Source of the DNA: Actinoplanes sp. NBC_00393
GTDB taxonomy: Bacteria; Actinomycetota; Actinomycetes; Mycobacteriales; Micromonosporaceae
DNA: 64,000 nucleotides
Direction: 5' to 3'
NCBI RefSeq assembly: GCF_036053395.1
Contig: NZ_CP107942.1
Location: 1,144,501 to 1,208,500, forward strand
Below the pieces are notes generated by a model. The model was not told the origin of the DNA and did not search any database. It was given only the letters and a program-made list of their open reading frames with translations. How positions within the stretch are numbered: position 1 is the stretch's first letter; each line of letters starts with the position of its first letter. Made by a program: the position numbers and the translations under genes. This document shows, piece after piece, positions 26,299 through 35,300 of the stretch.

Positions 26299-26628
26299 CT
26301 ACTCGCTCGCCGCGGACGCCCGGGACCGGCTCGGCCGGTCGTTCTCCGCGACTGCCAGCTGCTTGCCGGTCCGTCCGTCGACCGGCTCCAGGCTGATCCG
26401 CACCACCTGAGTGGACCGGGAGGCCAGCTTGCCGTCGGCGCCGGCCTCTACGACCCAGAACCGCACCTTGCCGCTCGCCCCGGCCTCGCGCGCTATCTCG
26501 ACCTGGAACTCCAGCTCCACCGGCCCCACGTTGAACTGCAGCTGCTCGCCGGCGCCGCGGATCCGGGCCTCCTGAAGCTCCTCACGCAGCAGCGCGATCG
26601 CCTCGGCCAGTTCGATTCGACCATCCAT
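26299..26628 (-). CDS. Trypco2-domain protein
   Basis: A 109-residue protein: coiled start (IELAEAIALLREELQEARI) followed by a beta-rich core (QFNVGPVELEFQVEIAREAG, KVRFWVVEAG, QVVRISLEPV). This matches the trypsin-co-occurring domain 2 family, which accompanies trypsin-like or CHAT effectors. The ATG at 26628 is the only start giving the family N-terminus. It is first in the operon, 9 bp before the trypsin-CHAT gene. The usual inference is that it is a sensor or adaptor that controls the protease. Confidence 0.82.
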   Translation of the reverse strand: MDGRIELAEAIALLREELQEARIRGAGEQLQFNVGPVELEFQVEIAREAGASGKVRFWVVEAGADGKLASRSTQVVRISLEPVDGRTGKQLAVAENDRPSRSRASAASE

Positions 26629-26657
26629 GGCCTCGATGATCCCGCGCCCGGGATCGC

Positions 26658-28514
26658 CTAGACTGTCCGGTTCCCGACACCCCGCTGCCCGTCGAGACCA
26701 CGGTTCAGGGCGATCGCGGCGTCGATCAGGGCCAGGTGGGTGAAGGCCTGCGGGAAGTTGCCGAGCTGCTCGCCGGTCAGGCCGATCTCCTCGGAGAACA
26801 GGCCCAGGTGGTTGGCGTACGTCAGCATCTTCTCGAAGGTGAGCCGGGCCTTGTCGAGCTCGCCGGCGCCGGCCAGCGCGGTGACGTACTGGAAGGTGCA
26901 GAGCGAGAAGGTGCCCTCGTCGCCGGCCAGGCCGTCCGGTGAGGCGGCCGGGTCGTAGCGGTAGACCAGGCTGTCGGTGACCAGCTCGGACTCCATGGCC
27001 CGCAGCGTCGAGGTCCACATCGGGTCACCCGGGGTGATGAACCCGACCGTGGGCATCCGCAGCAGCGAGGAGTCGAGCACGTCGGTCTCGTAGTGCTGGC
27101 GGAAGGCCTGCCGGGCCGGGCTCCAGCCGCGCTGCATGATCTCGTCGTAGATGGCGTCGCGCTGCTGACGCCAGGTGTCCAGCGGGGCGGGCCGGCCGTA
27201 GTCGTTCGCCATCCGCAGGCCGCGGTCCAGGGCGACCCAGCACATCAGCCGGCCGTAGGTGAAGTTCTGCCGGCCGCCGCGGGTCTCCCAGATGCCCTCG
27301 TCGGGCTGTGACCAGTTGGCGGCCACCCAGTCGAGCAGGTCGCGGATCGCCAGCCAGCCCTGGTGACCGGGGGCCAGGCCGTGCCGGTTGGCGACGTACA
27401 GGCTGTCCAGGGCCTCGCCGTAGATGTCGAGCTGGAGCTGGCCGGCCGCGCCGTTGCCGATCCGGACCGGCGCGGAGCCGCGGTAGCCCTCCCAGTGCGG
27501 CAGGGTCTCCTCGACGAGGTCGCTGGAGCCGTCGACCCGGTACATCAGGCGCAGTGGGCCGCTGCCGTCCTTCTCGGTCTGCTCGTGCACCCGGTCGCGC
27601 AGCCAGCGGGCCAGTCCGGCGGCCTCGTCGGTGAAGCCGAGCGAGAGCAGCGAGTAGACCGAGAACGACGCGTCGCGTACCCAGGTGTAGCGGTAGTCCC
27701 AGTTGCGCTCGCCGCCCAGCTGCTCGGGCAGGGCCGCGGTGGGCGCGGCGACCAGGGCGCCGCTGGGGGCGTACGTCATCAGCTTCAACGTGATCGCCGA
27801 GCGGTGCACCATCTCGCGCCAGCGCCCGTCGTACGTGCATCCGCCGATCCACGACGACCAGAAGGCGACGGTGTCGTCGAACAACCGCAACGCCTCGGCC
27901 ACCCGCACGGCGCGCAGCGTCCCGGCGCCGGTCTCCAGCACCAGGCCGCGTGCCTCGCCGGCGGTGAGCCGCACCTCGCCACGGACGTCGCCGTCGTTGT
28001 CCACCCAGAACCGGCCCTTGCGTTCGTCGTCCGGCTCGCGGATCACCCGGACCGTCAGCGCGTTACGGGCGCCCTCGAAGACCACCCCGTCCTCGGTGAT
28101 GTGGGCCTGGTGCGGCTCGCGGCCGTAGTCGAACCGGGGTGCCAGGTGCACCGCGAAGGTGATCTCACCGCGGACGCAGCGCACCAGACGCACCAGACAG
28201 TGCCGGTCGGACGCGGTGTCACCGGCGGTGACCGGCATGAAGTCGATGATCTCGCCGACCCCGCCGGCGGTCAGGAACCGGGTGACCAGCACCGCGCTGT
28301 CCGGCAGGTAGAGCTGCTTGGTGGTGAACGCCTCGGTGGTGGGCCGGGTGGTCAGGTGACCGCCGCGCTCGGCGTCCAGCAGGGCGCCGAAGACGCTCGG
28401 CGAGTCGAACCGGGGCGCACACCACCAGTCGACGGTGCCGTCCGTGGTGACCAGGGCGGCGGTCTGCAGGTCGCCGATCAGCCCGTGGTCGGCGATGAGC
28501 GGGTAGTCAGCCAT
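26658..28514 (-). CDS. Glycoside hydrolase family 15 protein (trehalase/glucoamylase-like)
   Basis: A 618-residue cytoplasmic enzyme starting [22 protein letters not shown], the standard start of actinobacterial GH15 proteins. An N-terminal beta-sandwich (to ~250) precedes the (alpha/alpha)6 barrel. Catalytic acids are visible: [11 protein letters not shown] (general acid) and [21 protein letters not shown] (general base). Relatives include mycobacterial trehalase and bacterial glucoamylases, so alpha-glucoside hydrolysis is likely. An upstream ATG at 28526 would add four residues; I chose 28514. Confidence 0.92.
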   Translation of the reverse strand: MADYPLIADHGLIGDLQTAALVTTDGTVDWWCAPRFDSPSVFGALLDAERGGHLTTRPTTEAFTTKQLYLPDSAVLVTRFLTAGGVGEIIDFMPVTAGDTASDRHCLVRLVRCVRGEITFAVHLAPRFDYGREPHQAHITEDGVVFEGARNALTVRVIREPDDERKGRFWVDNDGDVRGEVRLTAGEARGLVLETGAGTLRAVRVAEALRLFDDTVAFWSSWIGGCTYDGRWREMVHRSAITLKLMTYAPSGALVAAPTAALPEQLGGERNWDYRYTWVRDASFSVYSLLSLGFTDEAAGLARWLRDRVHEQTEKDGSGPLRLMYRVDGSSDLVEETLPHWEGYRGSAPVRIGNGAAGQLQLDIYGEALDSLYVANRHGLAPGHQGWLAIRDLLDWVAANWSQPDEGIWETRGGRQNFTYGRLMCWVALDRGLRMANDYGRPAPLDTWRQQRDAIYDEIMQRGWSPARQAFRQHYETDVLDSSLLRMPTVGFITPGDPMWTSTLRAMESELVTDSLVYRYDPAASPDGLAGDEGTFSLCTFQYVTALAGAGELDKARLTFEKMLTYANHLGLFSEEIGLTGEQLGNFPQAFTHLALIDAAIALNRGLDGQRGVGNRTV

Positions 28515-28568
28515 GCCGGCCAGCATGCGACCGCCCGGCAGCGCCCGGCATCACTCCGGGCGGATGAG

Positions 28569-29627
28569 TTAGCGGCGCCGCCAGGGCCAGGCCCGCCATG
28601 GCCGGCCGGTCGGTGGGCCGAGCCGCAGCGCGCCGGTGACGATCGCGTGCGGGTCGCGGATGGTGACCGCCGGCAGCAGGCCGCCGGCGGACAGGCCGGC
28701 CTCGACCGCGGGCAGGGCGCCGTCGTCCCCGACCAGCACGACCGGGCCGATGTCGCCGCGGGCCAGGGCGGCGTCGGCGAGGAGCCGTTTGACCGCCTCG
28801 TCGAGGCGGCTGAGGTGGGTGGCGGTCGCCGCGGTCAGGTCCTCGCGGGTCAGCACGACGGCCGGATGCGGTTCGGGCAGCAGCGTGGGCACGACCGGCT
28901 GGACGGCCAGGGCGGTGCGGGCCTGCTGGATCTCGCGGGCGACCCGCCAGTCGTCGAGCGCCGCGGCCGGGTCGGTGCCGGGGGAGGCACGTTCGGCGGC
29001 GAGCCGGATCAGGGCCTCGTCGACGGTGGGGGAGCCGGGGTCGCGTACCGGGGCGGTGGCCAGCTGCCGGTAGCCGTGCGCCGCGTCCACCACGGTGAGT
29101 TCGGGGGTCGCCTCGCCGGTCGTGCAGACCGTGATGAACGGGCCGGCCGGGGCGGCGCCGGCCAGGACCGCGGCGGCCGCGGCCACGGTGACGATCTCCG
29201 GGGTGGGCAGCCCGGCACCGGTGGCGGCCCGGTCCAGGCGCTGGCGGGCCGACGGCCCCCAGCGGCGGGCGGTGACGACGATGAGCTCGGTGACCCGGGC
29301 CCGGGCCTGTGCCGTCGCGGCCTCCGCGACGTGGGCGAGCAGCGCGGCGAGCGCCGCGACCGGGTCGAACCGGGCGTCCGGGGCGGGGGTGCCGGTGTGC
29401 AGCAGCGTCATCGGGTCGGGCCGGTAACCCTCGGCCAGCTCCGCGCTGGCCGCCAGGGCCGGGGTGCCGATGGTCAGCGCCCGGGTGTCGGGGTTCTGGT
29501 AGACGCCGGAGGGCAGCCGGGCCTGGCCGTCGAAGAAGACCGGCCGCAGCGTGCCGGCGGACTCGTACACCGCGGTGGTCCACCAGGCGGCGATGTCGAC
29601 GGCCAGACGAAGATCCGCGGCGGGCAT
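28569..29627 (-). CDS. Hsp70/actin-fold-like protein of unknown function
   Basis: A 352-residue protein with an N-terminal beta-hairpin (LRLAVDIAAWWTTAVYESAG), a middle RVTELIVVTARRWGPSARQRL and a C-terminal GPVVLVGDDGALPAVEAGL, the layout of HSP70-like ATPase domains lacking the substrate domain. Classic Hsp70 phosphate-loop residues are poorly kept, so ATP binding is uncertain. The frame is open back to 29831 (420 codons), but the ATG at 29627 fits the fold start. A weak sibling of this type is common in actinomycetes. Confidence 0.6.
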   Translation of the reverse strand: MPAADLRLAVDIAAWWTTAVYESAGTLRPVFFDGQARLPSGVYQNPDTRALTIGTPALAASAELAEGYRPDPMTLLHTGTPAPDARFDPVAALAALLAHVAEAATAQARARVTELIVVTARRWGPSARQRLDRAATGAGLPTPEIVTVAAAAAVLAGAAPAGPFITVCTTGEATPELTVVDAAHGYRQLATAPVRDPGSPTVDEALIRLAAERASPGTDPAAALDDWRVAREIQQARTALAVQPVVPTLLPEPHPAVVLTREDLTAATATHLSRLDEAVKRLLADAALARGDIGPVVLVGDDGALPAVEAGLSAGGLLPAVTIRDPHAIVTGALRLGPPTGRPWRAWPWRRR

Positions 29628-29797
29628 GTCCGGCAGTGTCCCAAAGGGACGATTGGCGTACGGGGCCGACCGGGATCTTCTTCGCATAGTGACAGATCGA
29701 TCCCTCCCGGTGGTCAGAGAGATCGCCCGGAAGGTAGGGAAAAATCGCCAATGACGGGTCGCGGCGAGCGGGCGCCCGGACCCCTTAGAGTCTGGGC

Positions 29798-30970
29798 GTG
29801 AAGATCTCCAGCCGGGCGCAGGCCATCGCACCGTTCTACGCGATGGAGGTGGCGAAACACGCCGCCATGCTGGAGGCCGACGGTCATCACATCGTCAAGC
29901 TGAACATCGGCGAGCCGGACTTCGGGGCGCCCCCGGTGGTGCGCGCGGCGATGCGGGACGTGATGGACGGGCGCCCGCTGCCGTACACGGCGGCGCTCGG
30001 GCTGCCCGCGCTGCGGCAGGCGATCTCCGGTTTCTACCGCGACGAGCACGGCATCGAGGTGGACCCGGCCCGGGTGGTGGTGACCGCCGGCGCCTCGGCC
30101 GCCCTGGTCCTGGCCGCCGCGGCGCTGGTCGACCCGGGCGACGAGGTGATCATCGCGGACCCCTCCTACCCCTGCAACCGGCAGATCATCGAGAGCTTCG
30201 GCGGGATCGTGCGGCTGGTGCCGACCACCCCGGCGACCCGGTTCCAGCTGGACGAGGCATCGGTACGCGCACACTGGTCGAAACAGACCGGCGGAGTCAT
30301 GGTCGCCACCCCGTCCAACCCGACCGGCACCTCGGTCCCCGCCGGTGAGCTCGCCGCGATCTGCCGGCTGGCCCGGGTGCACGGCGCCTGGAGCATCGTC
30401 GACGAGATCTACCTGGACCTGAGCGACCGCGACTGCGAGGGCCGGTTGCCGCGGACCGCGCTGGCCGTCGACCCGGACGTCGTGGTCATCAACAGCTTCT
30501 CCAAGTACTTCGGGCTGACCGGCTGGCGGCTCGGCTGGTGCGTGCTGCCGGAGGTGCTGGTGCCGGCGGTGGAGCGGCTGGCGCAGAACTACTACATCTG
30601 CGCCTCGGCTCCGGCGCAGGAGGCCGCGCTGGCCTGTTTCACCCCGGAGGCGCGGGCGGTCTGTGAGGAGCGCCGCGCCGAGTTCGGGGCCCGCCGCGCC
30701 CTGGTCCTGGACGGGCTGGCCCGGATCGGTCTGCCGGTCCCGGTTCCGCCGGACGGCGCCTTCTACTGCTACTTCGACGTCAGCGGCACCGGGCTCAGCT
30801 CGTGGCAGTTCTGCGAGCGGGCGCTGCAGGAGGCACACGTCGCGCTCACCCCGGGACGCGATTTCGGTACGCACACCGCGGACACCCACGTGCGGCTGTC
30901 GTACACCGCGTCCCAGTCCGACCTGCGTAAGGGGCTCGCCCGGCTGCACCGGTTCGTCGCCGGCCTGTAG
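29798..30970 (+). CDS. PLP-dependent aminotransferase, class I/II
   Basis: A 390-residue fold-type I enzyme. The PLP Lys236 lies in NSFSKYFGLTGWRLGW, with VVTAGASAALVLAAAAL near 94, PSNPTGTSVPAGEL near 172 and the phosphate/substrate Arg near the C-terminus (THVRLSYTASQSDL). It is closest in text to aspartate aminotransferase-like enzymes; the donor is not determinable here. GTG start with a -10-like TTAGAGT a few nt upstream suggests a leaderless mRNA. Confidence 0.9.
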   Translation: MKISSRAQAIAPFYAMEVAKHAAMLEADGHHIVKLNIGEPDFGAPPVVRAAMRDVMDGRPLPYTAALGLPALRQAISGFYRDEHGIEVDPARVVVTAGASAALVLAAAALVDPGDEVIIADPSYPCNRQIIESFGGIVRLVPTTPATRFQLDEASVRAHWSKQTGGVMVATPSNPTGTSVPAGELAAICRLARVHGAWSIVDEIYLDLSDRDCEGRLPRTALAVDPDVVVINSFSKYFGLTGWRLGWCVLPEVLVPAVERLAQNYYICASAPAQEAALACFTPEARAVCEERRAEFGARRALVLDGLARIGLPVPVPPDGAFYCYFDVSGTGLSSWQFCERALQEAHVALTPGRDFGTHTADTHVRLSYTASQSDLRKGLARLHRFVAGL

Positions 30971-31294
30971 TCAGCAGCGCGGCCCGGACCGCGCGGTCAG
31001 CACCTCGAAGACCCCGGTGACCTGGAGGGTGCGCCGGGTGATCCCGTTCGGGTTGGTCACCTGGAACGTGCTGCCGTGCTGGTGCGCCTCGCGCCGGGCC
31101 CGGATCAGCGCGTGCACCCCGGTGGAGTCGCAGAACTCCAGGTGCGTGACGTCGATGACCAGCCCGGCCGGCCGGGACTCGGCCAGCGCGCGGTGCACGT
31201 GCTGGTCGAGCAGATGGGCGGTGGCCAGGTCGAGGTCGCCGGTGAGGGCGAGGGTGGCCGCACCGTTGCCGGTGGTGTGCCTGACGATGTTCAT
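30971..31294 (-). CDS. STAS-domain anti-anti-sigma factor
   Basis: A 107-residue single STAS domain. The phosphorylatable Ser is in FCDSTGVHALIRA (motif D-S-T-G), with the N-terminal strand TLALTGDLDLATA. STAS proteins of this type bind and release an anti-sigma kinase depending on Ser phosphorylation. It overlaps the upstream HATPase gene by 4 bp (ATGA), so the two form a partner-switch pair. The sigma factor they control is not encoded next door. Confidence 0.88.
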   Translation of the reverse strand: MNIVRHTTGNGAATLALTGDLDLATAHLLDQHVHRALAESRPAGLVIDVTHLEFCDSTGVHALIRARREAHQHGSTFQVTNPNGITRRTLQVTGVFEVLTARSGPRC

Positions 31295-31719
31295 GCCGGC
31301 TCCGCCGATCGTGCGCTGACGGTGTCCGCGTGCCCACCGCTGGGACAGGGGAGAAGCTGGGCCCGAACCCGTTTGCCGTCGTGGTGCGGCTGGGCGTACC
31401 ACCGGACCGTGAGGGAGTCGATCAGCACCAGCCCGAGGCCGCCGGTCTCGTCGGGCGGGCGGGGGCGGGGCAGGACCGGGGAGCCGTCGGAGACCGAGAC
31501 GACGACGTCGCGGCCGTGCGCCTCCAGGTCCAGGGCGATGCTGCCGCCGCCGTGCCGGACCGCGTTGGTGACCAGTTCGCTGACCACGGCGCAGGCGTCG
31601 GCGGTCCAGTCCGGTTCGTGCAGTCCCCAGGAGCGCAGCACCGCGGTGACCGCGCGGCGCGACCACCCGGGCGCTTGGTTGTCCAGGGGCAGGTCGAAGT
31701 GGGCCGTCAGTGTGCTCAT
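31291..31719 (-). CDS. Anti-sigma serine kinase (HATPase_c)
   Basis: A 142-residue GHKL ATPase of the RsbW/SpoIIAB type: N box VVSELVTNAVRHGGG (Glu/Asn for Mg-ATP), G1 DGSPVLPRPRPPDETGGLGLVLIDSLTVRW with the usual G-L-G-L turn. Its stop overlaps the STAS start by 4 bp. It probably phosphorylates the STAS partner and binds a sigma factor. Confidence 0.9.
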   Translation of the reverse strand: MSTLTAHFDLPLDNQAPGWSRRAVTAVLRSWGLHEPDWTADACAVVSELVTNAVRHGGGSIALDLEAHGRDVVVSVSDGSPVLPRPRPPDETGGLGLVLIDSLTVRWYAQPHHDGKRVRAQLLPCPSGGHADTVSARSAEPA

Positions 31720-31771
31720 CCGGCCCGCAGGTTACGGCCGTACGGCGTACCCGGGTAGCACAACCTGTCCG

Positions 31772-32821
31772 TCACCCGCCCTGGAGCACCCCGAAGTCAC
31801 CGTCCGCCTCGTTGCGCAGCATCCGCAGCGCCGAGCCGGACATCTGGGCGCCCTGAGCGAACATCTGCACCTGCCCGATCGCCAGTTCGATGCCGTCCTG
31901 GATCAACCCGATCAGATCGGCGCCGACCTCCCAGACCGCCTCGGCGAACTGCTTCAGGTTGCGCACCATCATCAGCGACTTGATCATTTTCATGACGCGT
32001 TCGAGCGCGACCTGGACCATCCAGATGATGCTCTTGACGGTGTGCTCGTACATGTCGGCCAGGTACTCGCAGATCTGCTCCATGGCGTCGGCCTGCTGGG
32101 CGGCGGCGTCCAGGGCGGTCATCCAGCGGGCCCGGATGTGGTGGTCGAAGGCGCGGGAGGCGCCGAGCGCGTCCAGCGGCGAGGAGTCCCAGTGGTCGGA
32201 GAGCACGTCCATGCCGGCGCTGACGTCCACGGCGACGGCCCGCCAGGCCTCCTCGACCTCGTTCCAGGCGGCGCCGATGCGGCGCAGCGCACCCCAGTCG
32301 CCGAGCAGCACCGGGCCCAGTTCGGCCATCACGTCGTACCCGGTGAATTTCTTGATGGCGCTGATGGCCAGCTCGAAGCCGCCGCCGATGGCCTCGGTGA
32401 CCTCGCCGATCTCCGGCGTGAAGACCGGTGCGTCGAGGTAGAGCAGGGCGCCGCCGGACGTGGTCGGGCCGGCCGACGCGACATCGCGCCCCACCCACGT
32501 ACGCGGCATGTGCCCCTCGCCGATCCGGATCCAGATCTGCTCGGCATTGCCGTAATCGGTCTCGTCGTAGGCGTCCGCGGAGCGGCGCAGGTTGTCCGCG
32601 GTGCGCCGCAGGGCCTGCTGGAAGGCGCCGATGAGGTCGACCATCCCCTGAGCCACCTCGGTGAGGCTCGGCTGGATCTTGTCCAGCACGCCGTTGAGCC
32701 CGGTCATGTCGAAGCAGTGCTGCCGCACGTAGCCGGCCAGCTGCTCCAGCGCCAGGTCGGCGTTGTTCTCCAGCCGGGTGGCGTACCCCCGCAGATATTC
32801 GGTCTCGACCTTGATCGTCAT
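31772..32821 (-). CDS. WXG100/EspC-like type VII secretion target protein
   Basis: A 349-residue helical protein with no signal peptide. Residues 1-95 resemble the EspC-type ESX target domain (KVETEYLRGYATRLENNADLALEQLAG, IGAFQQALRRTADNLRRSADAYDETD). A second helical hairpin (residues ~185-270) carries a WxS turn (SDHWDSSPLDALGASRAFDHHI). The two halves look like tandem WXG-like modules. Start ATG 32821 overlaps the upstream gene by 4 bp. It is likely exported by an ESX machine encoded elsewhere; no toxin domain is visible at its C-terminus. Confidence 0.7.
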   Translation of the reverse strand: MTIKVETEYLRGYATRLENNADLALEQLAGYVRQHCFDMTGLNGVLDKIQPSLTEVAQGMVDLIGAFQQALRRTADNLRRSADAYDETDYGNAEQIWIRIGEGHMPRTWVGRDVASAGPTTSGGALLYLDAPVFTPEIGEVTEAIGGGFELAISAIKKFTGYDVMAELGPVLLGDWGALRRIGAAWNEVEEAWRAVAVDVSAGMDVLSDHWDSSPLDALGASRAFDHHIRARWMTALDAAAQQADAMEQICEYLADMYEHTVKSIIWMVQVALERVMKMIKSLMMVRNLKQFAEAVWEVGADLIGLIQDGIELAIGQVQMFAQGAQMSGSALRMLRNEADGDFGVLQGG

Positions 32822-33195
32822 CGCCCGGCCCTCCGGACGGCCGCGTCGTAGGCCTCGTCGAACGGCGTGCCGTGCCGTGCCGACCAGCAGGCGTCCTCGA
32901 CGATCCGCATCCGCCGGTCCAGCCAGGCCGCCACCGCCCGGCAGTCCGGGTCGGCGATGTCCGGGTCCATGAGCTGCGACCACTCCAGCTCGCCGCGGTC
33001 GAGGCGGGCGAGCACGTCGCGGTACTGCGGCGGCGCGTCGTCGGGCGGCTCGTCCCGGTCGGTGGGCGGCTCCGGAATGCGGGTGAGCCGCGCGTCGGCG
33101 AGGTCGCGCCACTCGTCGGTGGTGCGCCGGGCGCGGTACGCCGCGTCCTCCAGATACCGGCGCAGATCTGCGGTGTTCGATCCCCCGTGGTCCAT
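32818..33195 (-). CDS. Hypothetical protein cotranscribed with the WXG-like gene
   Basis: A 125-residue, highly charged protein (RRTTDEWRDLADARLTRIPEPPTDRDEPP; DCRAVAAWLDRRMRIVEDACWSARHG). There is no signal peptide or membrane segment and no family was recognised. Its 3' end overlaps the WXG-like gene by 4 bp, so it is probably a chaperone or regulator for that protein. Confidence 0.65.
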   Translation of the reverse strand: MDHGGSNTADLRRYLEDAAYRARRTTDEWRDLADARLTRIPEPPTDRDEPPDDAPPQYRDVLARLDRGELEWSQLMDPDIADPDCRAVAAWLDRRMRIVEDACWSARHGTPFDEAYDAAVRRAGR

Positions 33196-33352
33196 GTCCG
33201 CAGCATCGCAGGCTGGTCACCGCCGCGACGAGCCCCGCGTTCGCCGTTGCCCGCCATCCAGAAATTCCCGGCGACCGTCGAACCGGCACGGCTACCGCCT
33301 GGTAACAGACCTGGGTAGCCTGGCGGTTACCGACGGGTCAAGGGAGTGGACC

Positions 33353-35239
33353 ATGACCGCGACGCAGCGCAGCGATGTCTCCGAGAAGCAGGCCCGGCAG
33401 ACCGCCGAGGCCGCCCGGGAGTCCGAGTGGCGTAAGCCCAGCTTCGGCAAGGAACTGTTCCTGGGCCGGTTCCGGCTCGATCTGCTCGATCCAGCCCCGC
33501 CCGGTGACGCCGGCGCCGAGGAGTTCCTCGACAAGCTCGGGGCGTATGTGCGTACCGAGGTGGACGGGCCGCAGATCGAGCGCGACGCCCGCATCCCCGA
33601 CGAGGTGTTCCACGGCCTGGCCCGGCTCGGCGCCTTCGGCATGAAGATCGACAAGGAGTATGGCGGGCTCGGCCTGTCCAACCTGCACTACTGCAAGGCG
33701 CTGACGCTGATCGGCTCGGTGAACGCCGCCACCGCTGCGCTGCTGTCCGCACACCAGTCGATCGGGGTGCCGCAGCCGCTCAAGATGTTCGGCACCGAGG
33801 CGCAGAAGAAGGCGTTCCTGCCCCGGCTGGCGGCCGGCGAGGTCTCCGCGTTCCTGCTCACCGAGCCGGACGTCGGCTCCGACCCGGCCCGCCTCGGCAC
33901 GGTCGCCGAGCCGGTCGAGGGCGGCTTCAAGCTCAACGGGGTGAAGCTGTGGGCCACCAACGGCACCCTGGCCACCCTGCTCGTGGTGATGGCGCGGGTG
34001 CCCGACAAGGGGATCACCGCGTTCGTCGTCGAGGGTGACTCCGAGGGGATCACCGTGGAGCGGCGCAACGCGTTCCTCGGCCTGCGCGGCCTGGAGAACA
34101 GCGTGACCCGCTTCCACGACGTGTTCGTGCCGGAGGCGAACGTGATCGGCGGCCTCGGCAAGGGCCTGCGGATCGCGCTGACCACGCTGAACACCGGCCG
34201 GCTGTCGCTGCCCGCGATGTGTGTCGGCGCCGGCAAACGGTCGCTGGCGATCGCCCGCGAGTGGGCGGGGGAGCGGGTGCAGTGGGGCCGGCCGGTCGGC
34301 GAGCACGAGGCGGTGGCCAAGAAGATCGCGTTCATCGCCGCCGGGACGTACGCGATGGAGTCCATGCTGGATCTGTGCTGCCTGATCGCCGACGATCACC
34401 GCAACGACATCCGGATCGAGGCGGCGCTGGTCAAACTGTTCGCCAGCGAGACGGCGTACCGGATCGCCGACGAGCTGATCCAGATCCGCGGCGGGCGCGG
34501 CTACGAGACCGACGACTCGCTGCGGGCCCGCGGCGAGCGCCCGGCCGAGGCCGAGCAGATCCTGCGCGACCTGCGGATCAACCGGATCTTCGAGGGTTCC
34601 ACCGAGATCATGCACCTGCTGATCGCCCGGGAGGCGGTCGACGCGCACCTGTCGGTGGCGGGCGACATCATCGACCCGGACGTCGGGCTGGGCGGCAAGG
34701 CCCGCGCCGGCGCGCGGGCCGGCGCGTTCTACGCACGCTGGCTGCCGACGCTCGCGGTGGGCAAGGGCCAGAACCCTTCGGGGTACGCGGAATTCGGTCC
34801 TCTCGCCGCCCATCTGCGGTACGTCGAACGAGCCTCCCGCAAACTGGCCCGGTCCACCTTCTACGCGATGTCGCGCTGGCAGGGAAAGCTGGAGCGCAAG
34901 CAGGGCTTCCTGGGCCGGATCGTGGACATCGGCGCCGAGCTGTTCGCGATGTCCGCGGTGTGCGTGCGCGCCGCCCGGGAGAAGCGGCCGGAGGGCACCC
35001 AGCTGGCCGACCTGTTCTGCCGCCAGGCCCGGCTGCGCGCCGAGGCGCTGTTCGCCGCGCTCTGGGACAACACCGACGCCCTGGACGTGAAGGCGGCCCG
35101 TGGTGTGCTCGGCGGCAAGTACGCCTTCCTGGAGGAGGGCGTGATCTCCCCGCCGGACGACGCGGCGTGGGTGGCGGCCTGGCAGCCGGGGCCGGCCACG
35201 GTCGAGGACGTGCGCCGCCGGATCCCGCCACCGGTGTAG
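33353..35239 (+). CDS. Acyl-CoA dehydrogenase with C-terminal extension
   Basis: A 628-residue flavoenzyme: ACAD N-domain (LGAFGMKIDKEYGGLGLSNL), FAD-binding middle (FLLTEPDVGSDPARLGTVA) and C-domain (IQIRGGRGYETDDSL, RINRIFEGSTEIM). It is longer than the ~380-residue short-chain enzymes, resembling long-chain FadE proteins with an extra C-terminal helical domain (to ~600). The frame is open upstream to 32867, but the ATG at 33353 has AAGGGA at 33340-33345 and matches family starts. A beta-oxidation role is probable; acyl chain length is unknown. Confidence 0.93.
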   Translation: MTATQRSDVSEKQARQTAEAARESEWRKPSFGKELFLGRFRLDLLDPAPPGDAGAEEFLDKLGAYVRTEVDGPQIERDARIPDEVFHGLARLGAFGMKIDKEYGGLGLSNLHYCKALTLIGSVNAATAALLSAHQSIGVPQPLKMFGTEAQKKAFLPRLAAGEVSAFLLTEPDVGSDPARLGTVAEPVEGGFKLNGVKLWATNGTLATLLVVMARVPDKGITAFVVEGDSEGITVERRNAFLGLRGLENSVTRFHDVFVPEANVIGGLGKGLRIALTTLNTGRLSLPAMCVGAGKRSLAIAREWAGERVQWGRPVGEHEAVAKKIAFIAAGTYAMESMLDLCCLIADDHRNDIRIEAALVKLFASETAYRIADELIQIRGGRGYETDDSLRARGERPAEAEQILRDLRINRIFEGSTEIMHLLIAREAVDAHLSVAGDIIDPDVGLGGKARAGARAGAFYARWLPTLAVGKGQNPSGYAEFGPLAAHLRYVERASRKLARSTFYAMSRWQGKLERKQGFLGRIVDIGAELFAMSAVCVRAAREKRPEGTQLADLFCRQARLRAEALFAALWDNTDALDVKAARGVLGGKYAFLEEGVISPPDDAAWVAAWQPGPATVEDVRRRIPPPV

Positions 35240-35300
35240 GTCGTGTGAGGGTTTCGTGCAGGCCCGGCCGGCTGGGCGACGGAGCTGGTTGGATCCGGGC

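Noticed and set aside
24400..26661. A 753-codon plus-strand frame over the trypsin-CHAT gene
   Set aside because: Same GC-rich antisense effect; the minus strand carries catalytic motifs and family match.
27363..29801. An 812-codon plus-strand frame over GH15 and the Hsp70-like gene
   Set aside because: No recognisable domain; text is Val/Gly/Asp-rich shadow of two confident minus genes.
31772..33195. A toxin/immunity pair for the WXG-like unit
   Set aside because: No toxin domain follows the helical modules and the small partner shows no immunity fold.
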